Shown: piece by piece, positions 58,329 through 64,000 of the stretch | How positions within the stretch are numbered: position 1 is the stretch's first letter | Layout: each line of letters starts with the position of its first letter | Assembly: GCA_005656395.1 (NCBI GenBank) | Contig: SRSI01000050.1 | Coordinates: forward strand, 1,426,001 to 1,490,000 | Reading direction: 5' to 3' | Origin: Strongyloides papillosus | Lineage: Eukaryota > Nematoda > Chromadorea > Rhabditida > Strongyloididae | DNA: 64,000 nucleotides | Program-made: the position numbers and the translations under genes | Notes under the pieces: model-generated | Databases searched by the model: none | The model's input: the letters and a program-made list of their open reading frames with translations, nothing else | What the model was told of the DNA's origin: nothing

Positions 58329-59600
58329 ATGGAGGCTCCCCGTTTTGACATATATTGTGACCCAAATAATCCATTGAAATTAAATTTTAATGATGTCAAT
58401 GAAGATTATGAAAGAATAAGAAGTGGGATACTAAAAACTGACTTGAGATATAGTCATAAATTGTCAAAATTAACAAATGCAAATGTTTATCTGAAGTTGG
58501 AGGTAAACCAAGTAACAGGAAGCTTCAAAGAAAGAGGAGGTAGGAATGCTCTATTAAAAATGACTGAAGAGGAAAGGAAAGCTGGAGTGTTTGCTGCATC
58601 TGCTGGTAATCATGCATTAGCACTATGTTTCCATGGGCAACAATTAGGTATTCCCGTCACTGTTGTCATGCCAAAAATTGCACCATTAATGAAAATTGAT
58701 AATTGTATTAGTTATGGAGCTAATGTTATAGTTGAGGGTGAGAATTTGGCTGAATCTAAGAATATTGCTTTGAAGATGGCTGAGGAGAAGGGTGGGAAAT
58801 ATGTTAATGGTTATGACCATATTGATGTTCTTGCTGGAGCTGGAAGTATAGGTATTGAGATTATTGAACAACTTCCAAATGCTGATGTAATTTTGATACC
58901 AGTTGGTGGTGGTGGTTTGTTGGCTGGGGTTTCTGTTGCTGTTAACGCATTAGCACCAAATGTGAAAATTATTGGTGTTGAACCAGAAACTTGTCCGGGA
59001 TTTAAGAATTCACTAGAACATGGTAAACCAACGTTTACATCAACAAACCCAACTTTAGCAGATGGTCTTGCTGTCTCTGTTGTGGGGTGTAATTCTTTTG
59101 AATCATCAAAAGATATTGTTGAGAAGATTGTTACAGTCAGCGAGGAACAAATAGCTATAGCTATCCTTCGCCTTATTGAGGGTGAAAAAGTAGTATCAGA
59201 AGGTGCTGGAGCAACTGGGTTGGCAGCACTATTTGAACCAGAATTTTTAAAAGAAATTGAAGGAAAAAATGTTGTTGTTATTATTAGTGGTGGAAATATT
59301 GATACAACATCTCTTGGAAGGTGTGTTGATCGTGCTCTCTCTCATGATTCAAGATTAATTCGTTTTAATGTTGTCATCTCCGATAGACCAGGGTGTATGG
59401 CGGAGTTATGTAAAGTTATTGGTGATGCAGGTGCTGGGATTAAAGAGATATTTCATGAACGTGCATGGTTGAAGAAGGATATTTTTTGTGTTCGAGTGAA
59501 GTTTATAGTTGAGACTAGGAATCAGAGTCATGTTGATGAATTGGAGAAGAAGTTGAAGGAGCATTATGATGATGTATTTTTTTACAAAAATATATATTAA
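58329..59600 (+). CDS. PLP-dependent L-threonine/serine dehydratase with ACT-like domain
   Basis: A single exon of 423 residues. Fold-type II PLP enzyme: the cofactor Lys67 lies in GSFKERG, the substrate loop in ASAGNHA and the phosphate loop in PVGGGGLLAG. The C-terminal 80 residues (RFNVVISDRPGCMAELCKVI) form an ACT-like domain as in catabolic threonine dehydratases. The reaction is threonine to 2-oxobutyrate plus ammonia (or serine to pyruvate). Serine racemase is an alternative, but it normally lacks the ACT domain. The acceptor-like ttttag upstream supports the start. Confidence 0.92.
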   Translation: MEAPRFDIYCDPNNPLKLNFNDVNEDYERIRSGILKTDLRYSHKLSKLTNANVYLKLEVNQVTGSFKERGGRNALLKMTEEERKAGVFAASAGNHALALCFHGQQLGIPVTVVMPKIAPLMKIDNCISYGANVIVEGENLAESKNIALKMAEEKGGKYVNGYDHIDVLAGAGSIGIEIIEQLPNADVILIPVGGGGLLAGVSVAVNALAPNVKIIGVEPETCPGFKNSLEHGKPTFTSTNPTLADGLAVSVVGCNSFESSKDIVEKIVTVSEEQIAIAILRLIEGEKVVSEGAGATGLAALFEPEFLKEIEGKNVVVIISGGNIDTTSLGRCVDRALSHDSRLIRFNVVISDRPGCMAELCKVIGDAGAGIKEIFHERAWLKKDIFCVRVKFIVETRNQSHVDELEKKLKEHYDDVFFYKNIY

Positions 59601-60129
59601 GTAAATCACAAAATATCTTTCTTATAAATTTTTATAACTTTTGAAAATAAATTCTGTTGTTTATATACTTTTATAACTATTTGTCGGCTTATTTGAGAAA
59701 CAAAAAATGTATCGCTAGAATTTGGACCTCCTAAATTTTCTTTAGTCTAATCCAACGGATTTTAATGTCTTGTTTTAACATGGAGTTATTAATTTTTGAA
59801 TGCTGTTTAAAAGATTTTACTTTACTTGATTGTCGACAAAAAAAAATTATTTATATATTAATAAGAGCATAATTTTCATTGTATGCATTTGTATAAATAA
59901 CGAAATTGTAAAAGAATATTTTCTAATGAAAAGAGAGTATGCAACAAAACCTTCATTAAAGAAAAAATTATTGTTAAAAATCAAAAATATTTTCTTATGA
60001 AACTTTTATGTATTTAATTTTACATGACAATTTACATTTTGATTACTGAATAATAATTATTTGTTATAATATATAAATTTAAAATATCTTATTGTTACGT
60101 TAAAAATTACTACACAATATCTTTTCCCA
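59601..60129. other. Convergent 3' region
   Basis: AT-rich, between the 3' ends of the dehydratase and the membrane protein gene. Nothing else seen. Confidence 0.45.
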
Positions 60130-61851
60130 TCATTTAGCAGCTAATTTCACATTTTTGTAATAATTTTTACCACGGTTTGTGGAAGCCGAACTTCTTGAAT
60201 TCCTGGTGGCATTACTTGAACGAGTAGCTGTTCTAGAACCTTTTCCACTTCTTGTAGTTTTCGAAGTAGTTAACTTTGAATTACTTTTACCTCTAGTTCT
60301 ACTTTTACTTCCACTTATACTTCTTGATCCTTTACTACTATTAGAGAGGTTTGATACTCCAGAAAAAGATGAAGGTGATAGACTATTTTCAGCTCTTCTT
60401 TTTTTAATCCTTCTAACAATAAGGTAGGCCACAACAATTATGATTATACAAAATAATATAATAGCAATTACGATTCCTATAACCCAGGGTGTTGAGTTAT
60501 TTTTAACTTGAGTTACAGTCTTTTCTTTCGTTATAACCTTTGCCGTCTCATTTTTGGTTTCAGTATCATGTGATTTTGTAATAAAAGTATCCTTTCTTGT
60601 ATAAAAAGTTGTTTCGGCCGGTGTTGTATATGTACAAATAACTGTTACTCCAAGAACGTCTTTAGGCGCTTTATAAATAATTTTACCCTCCTTAATATCT
60701 ATTGTATCTGTACAATTAGAAAAATCCTCAAAACTTATAGGATCACTAACATTTTGCCCAAATTTTATTGTCATTTTCTTAAGTACACCAAAAGTTCCAT
60801 ACTGCTTATTACAACCAATATCACTTTGATATGTATCATCCACGTGTGATTCAAAAAATTCCATTTCAGCATTTTCATCTGGTAGATAATACACCTTATC
60901 CATAGTAATAATGTTTTTATTAAATAATGATGTTGCTTTTATATCTTTACATCTATAGGATCCATAATTATTAATCTTTTTGTGATAGAATTTTATTTCA
61001 TTTTGAGATGAAGTGTACACGACGTTTGGATCCTCCTCATTTTTTATTGTAAATTCAGCGCTTCTTGAATAAAATTCCTCCATATGGCCTTTGTTCTTCT
61101 CCACAGTTTTAGTTAGACATCTAAATGGATATCCATTGTCAAGTTCGTCCGATTTTATGAGACGGTAAAATATATTTTTCCCTTCATGCTTTTTTATTGA
61201 ATCTACTGTATCTATTGTAGGCAGGATATTGGCCTTTATATCACTTTTTAGATTTTTTATACACGATACTTCTTCAATAACGTTAGGATCTTTTAATCTT
61301 TCATGTTTATTTATGTTCTGCAAAGCATTATCAAATTTTGTCCAATTATATATGTAGATTTTTTGTCCAGCATAAAAGTTATATGTTAATGTTTCATTAC
61401 GAACTGTAATCGGTTCCATTATTCTTTCAGACATATAATTGGTATCAGTTTCCATATATCCAAAATGGTAATGGCTAGCTATGGCATCACCAGATTCACA
61501 TTTTAACTCATCATGTAGAGGATTGATATTTCCAGATATTTCTTTATTACTACTGTCTTCTCTTAAAGTAAATCCTATTTTTAGATCCGGCAATGTTGGT
61601 TGTTTTAGTTTTCCACAAAAAAATTCGTTTGAATTTTCATTCTTCTTGTAAAAAGGCACCACAATATGTGCGAATCCATTTCCTTTTTCGAAATATCCAT
61701 TATCTTTGATGTGAGCTTCTGGTATAAATTCTAGTAATCCTTTTTTAGGTGCCCATTTAATATAAGGACATAGACCTATTATTATATTAACTTTATGATG
61801 TGATCTAATACCTAATAGCATTTTATTATCACTTGATTTTACAACCATCAA
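60130..61851 (-). CDS. Type I membrane protein, unknown: C-terminal part of a gene split by an insertion
   Basis: 573 residues from the first ATG, but the same frame is open upstream past 61876 up to the insertion at 61884, so the ATG is probably internal. The outer part has many paired Cys and N-glycosylation sites (NVSD, NETL). A transmembrane helix lies near residues 455-480 (WVIGIVIAIILFCIIIIVVA), followed by a Ser/Arg/Lys-rich, low-complexity cytoplasmic tail of about 90 residues. No signal peptide is on this part; one is present on the other part at 62856-63398. No family recognised; likely lineage-specific. Confidence 0.75.
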   Translation of the reverse strand: MMVVKSSDNKMLLGIRSHHKVNIIIGLCPYIKWAPKKGLLEFIPEAHIKDNGYFEKGNGFAHIVVPFYKKNENSNEFFCGKLKQPTLPDLKIGFTLREDSSNKEISGNINPLHDELKCESGDAIASHYHFGYMETDTNYMSERIMEPITVRNETLTYNFYAGQKIYIYNWTKFDNALQNINKHERLKDPNVIEEVSCIKNLKSDIKANILPTIDTVDSIKKHEGKNIFYRLIKSDELDNGYPFRCLTKTVEKNKGHMEEFYSRSAEFTIKNEEDPNVVYTSSQNEIKFYHKKINNYGSYRCKDIKATSLFNKNIITMDKVYYLPDENAEMEFFESHVDDTYQSDIGCNKQYGTFGVLKKMTIKFGQNVSDPISFEDFSNCTDTIDIKEGKIIYKAPKDVLGVTVICTYTTPAETTFYTRKDTFITKSHDTETKNETAKVITKEKTVTQVKNNSTPWVIGIVIAIILFCIIIIVVAYLIVRRIKKRRAENSLSPSSFSGVSNLSNSSKGSRSISGSKSRTRGKSNSKLTTSKTTRSGKGSRTATRSSNATRNSRSSASTNRGKNYYKNVKLAAK

Positions 61852-61876
61852 AACAACATAATCAACCGTATGTATT

Positions 61877-61883
61877 TTGTTTA
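61877..61883. repeat. 7-bp target duplication, left copy
   Basis: TTGTTTA on the plus strand, matched by an identical copy at 62884-62890 on the other side of the insertion. Confidence 0.6.
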
Positions 61884-62883
61884 CATTCCCGACTTCCCGT
61901 CAAAATTAATATCTAGCTTCTTAGCGAAAAGTAGTTACATATTAGATAGTACACTTTTTTCTCGAAGCTAATACATTTTTTGATTATTTATGTACGGTCA
62001 GTCTTTGTGTAAGAGCTATGCAGACTACTTTTTTTTTTCGTTTAGTATGTGTTAATTATGTCTTTTTGTCATATACAAATTGTCTCTTAAAGCGAAAGTA
62101 ATTTATTGTCAATGGATGCCTTTTACCAATATATTATACATTTTTTTAAAATATTTTTTATCCCATTTTTTATGCTTTATTTTGGTAGGTTAAGTTTCTG
62201 ATTAGAAACTAATATTTATGGTTTCAGACTAGCGTTGCCGATGTTCTGAAGTACCAGCTACACTTTTGCATAATATACGCAGAGTTATAGGGTAAGTTAT
62301 TATGTAATTTATGGATACTAGTGTTTTCATTTTTAGGCAACTATTTTCTATCCCTTTAATTAAAAGTTTCATAGGTAGGTTTCATTTTAATTTATCATTA
62401 TACTAATTATTCTGTTTTTTAGGTCGCTAATATCTGTTAATCAGGCTTCAATATCAAGGTAAGGTCAATTTTATTATGCCATTTTACAATATTACTCATT
62501 TTTAGGTGTTACTGCAGATCGTCGGCCGAATAGTTTGAAACTTTCTTAAATACATGAACGACTTTTTTTTGGTATTTTTTTATATTATTTTGTATTTTAT
62601 TTAATAAACGGTTTTCCTAATATGTTTTTCAAAGATGAAATAACTTTTGTTTCTTCTATTTGGTCAGCTTTTGAGGACCATTTTTGTTTTTTTATTAAAG
62701 ACGTAGTTAAAATAGCAGTACGAGGTAAAATTTTTAGTTAGCTAATCGCTACCAAATAGTCAAGTAGAAGCAAAAAGTAAATTTTAGCCAAGATTTAAGC
62801 TAAAATTGTAAAAATTTTTCGTCAATGGGCTCCATTAGAGGTAACTTCAGGCTAGCTAAAGACGCAAAAAAAAGGAAGTCGGG
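61884..62883. mobile_element. 1000-bp non-autonomous element with 10-bp terminal inverted repeats
   Basis: The ends carry CCCGACTTCC (61888-61897) and its reverse complement GGAAGTCGGG (62874-62883). The segment is flanked by TTGTTTA at 61877-61883 and 62884-62890. The left repeat starts four bases inside the duplication (catt) while the right one abuts it, so the exact left boundary is uncertain. It holds no long ORF. It contains three intron-like segments on the plus strand and a hairpin (attttagc with gctaaaat, 62781-62806). Removing the segment plus one duplication (1007 bp) fuses the two flanking minus-strand ORFs in frame. Superfamily unknown; 7-bp duplications are unusual. Confidence 0.65.
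62221..62560 (+). other. Series of intron-like segments inside the insertion
   Basis: On the plus strand, three consecutive GT..AG segments of 45, 48 and 47 bp (starting gtaagtt, gtaggtt and gtaaggt, ending ttttag) are separated by exon-like pieces of 38 and 36 nt. An acceptor-like gtttcag precedes the first piece. I could find no reading frame open across all joins, so this may be a spliced non-coding RNA or a decayed captured gene fragment. Confidence 0.35.
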
Positions 62884-63398
62884 TTGTTTAATGTTTTAGC
62901 ATTCTTAATTTTATCAAAAAAAAATAGTCCCATATCACACTGTTTAATGTTACACCAAATTTCAGCTTCTGTATAATCATCAAAGTTATGTCCTTCATAA
63001 TATCCAGTGGAGTATGAAATTTCATAATTATCTTTTAGGCCCTTAAACACGTAAAGGTCACCGACTATTACTCTTTCTGTTTTTGCACCCTTTATTCCAA
63101 AACCACACATTTCATTAGGTATTTTTGAATTTTCCTTTATAAGATCCCAAGAGAGTGGATAAATTTTTATTTCATTAATTTTAATATTTTCATGCTGTTT
63201 TATATCTGTTGTATATTTCTCAAGTTCATTGAATTTTATAGTGAGTACTTTTTCATAAACTGCTCCTCGTGGAGTTTGTCTACAAACACTTTCGAAAAAA
63301 CGAACACTATCTTGGTCATCGGAAGTACCATAGACACTATATTTGAATTGAATAGGATCAAGTATAAATAGTAAAATTGGCATAAATTTAGCCAACAT
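62856..63398 (-). CDS. N-terminal part of the split secreted/membrane protein gene
   Basis: 180 codons. A signal peptide (about residues 1-18, hydrophobic MPILLFILDPI) precedes a Cys-containing extracellular region with DSVRFFESVCRQTPRGAVYE and WCNIKQCDMG. The last codons before the stop (P-T-S-F-F-L) are encoded by the inverted repeat and adjacent sequence of the insertion, so the stop at 62856 is foreign to the gene. Upstream of 62891 the frame joins that of 61851-60130 once the insertion is removed; the fused gene would encode 753 residues with signal peptide, ectodomain, one membrane helix and basic tail. Confidence 0.7.
   Translation of the reverse strand: MLAKFMPILLFILDPIQFKYSVYGTSDDQDSVRFFESVCRQTPRGAVYEKVLTIKFNELEKYTTDIKQHENIKINEIKIYPLSWDLIKENSKIPNEMCGFGIKGAKTERVIVGDLYVFKGLKDNYEISYSTGYYEGHNFDDYTEAEIWCNIKQCDMGLFFFDKIKNAKTLNNPTSFFLRL
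62884..62890. repeat. 7-bp target duplication, right copy
   Basis: TTGTTTA, same as 61877-61883, adjoining the right inverted repeat. Confidence 0.6.
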
Positions 63399-64000
63399 TG
63401 TAAAACAAGTTAAATGACTCTAAAATTTCTCATTTTAAAATATTAAATTTTTTTCTTAAAATTTGCATATATTTTTTTAAATTTTATGATATATCAGTAG
63501 AAACCTGGATAGAATTATTTTTTTTTGTTGCATATATGATAATAATGTGAGCGAACAGAATAACTTATCATTTTTATTAAAAGATTTTTTTTCTCTCTAA
63601 AGTATAATTACAGTAATTGAACAATGAGTTGATATTCTCTATTATCATTCGTTATTGTTTAATTGAAATAACAATATTTTAGTTGTTTGATAACTAGTCA
63701 ATGGAAAGCGGCTAAATCTTCACATGGAAGAAATCCATAGTAATATGAAGCTTTCAAGATATCCTTTGATTATTGCATTTATCATTTGAAGCTCTATTGT
63801 CTATAATTGTCTTGATTATTACACATATTTGTTAAATAATTTTTCTAGATGAAATGTGTCTACTTTTAATCTTTTTACTGTTATTACGCTATAAGAAAAT
63901 AACAGTAACTTTACGAAAGTTCTAGAATAGAAGATCATGACATATAAATGTTAATGAAAATGATGACTTCCTTTATTTTAAGGACCGTAATATAAATTAT
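63399..64000. other. Region upstream of the split gene
   Basis: AT-rich putative promoter side of the minus-strand gene; no other feature seen up to the window end. Confidence 0.4.

Noticed and set aside
61884..62883. Insertion treated as an ordinary intron of the membrane protein gene
   Set aside because: No GT donor or AG acceptor is found at the borders on the minus strand that would keep the frame, while the inverted repeats and 7-bp duplication fit an inserted element better. RNA data could still change this.
1..64000. tRNA, rRNA, CRISPR arrays, telomere repeats
   Set aside because: The few GTTCGA-type B-box matches lie in coding sequence and lack a cloverleaf; no regularly spaced direct repeats or telomeric runs are present.

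Overview
This is nuclear DNA from a nematode. The base composition is very AT-rich, introns are tiny (36 to 51 bp, GT..AG), many genes have one exon or one short leading exon, and splice-acceptor-like sequence (tttcag, ttttag) often sits a few bases before the ATG, as expected for trans-splicing. The proteins are animal proteins (kinesin-1 heavy chain, HMP-2-type beta-catenin, SBDS, TAF5, ARMC1, GatA, VPS13) with nematode-flavoured families (CDR/FAX-type GST-fold proteins, Kunitz plus lustrin-type Cys-rich proteins). A clade IV nematode close to Strongyloididae is my best guess; this is inference, not a database result.

Layout. Positions 1-12640 are a tandem array of about 3.8 kb units, each with one FtsH/YME1-type (i-AAA) mitochondrial ATP-dependent metalloprotease. 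Four copies are seen. Copy 1 is cut by the window edge, and its C-terminus is replaced by a heptad repeat. Copy 2 carries a 1-bp frameshift. Copy 3 (6711-8706) is intact. Copy 4 is intact but has a drifting C-terminus. In copies 2-4 the conserved aromatic of the substrate-gripping pore loop is lost. A VPS13 lipid-transfer protein of about 3276 residues fills 12911-22826. Four tandem 286-residue CDR/FAX-like GST-fold genes with a 1.43 kb period occupy 23067-28220, with a shared upstream block before each.

The rest is mostly single-copy housekeeping genes. They are kinesin-1 heavy chain (-), SBDS (-), a PCNA-fold candidate 9-1-1 clamp subunit (+), a chymotrypsin-fold secreted protease (+), a Kunitz/lustrin secreted protein (-), a possible two-exon 66-residue gene (-) and two small coiled-coil genes (+). 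A tight minus-strand cluster follows: hmp-2, unknown, mitochondrial gatA, unknown. Beyond it lie a UBAP2/Lingerer-like RNA-binding protein (+), ARMC1 (-), TAF5 (+) and an L-threonine/serine dehydratase (+).

At the right end a secreted/type I membrane protein gene (minus strand, 63398 to 60130) is split by an exactly 1000-bp insertion (61884-62883). The insertion has a 10-bp terminal inverted repeat and a 7-bp target duplication. Taking out the insertion plus one duplication copy puts the two halves in one reading frame. The insertion has no transposase-like ORF, but its plus strand holds three successive intron-like GT..AG segments separated by exon-like pieces of 36 to 38 nt. This and the i-AAA protease array are the two most unusual parts of the window.
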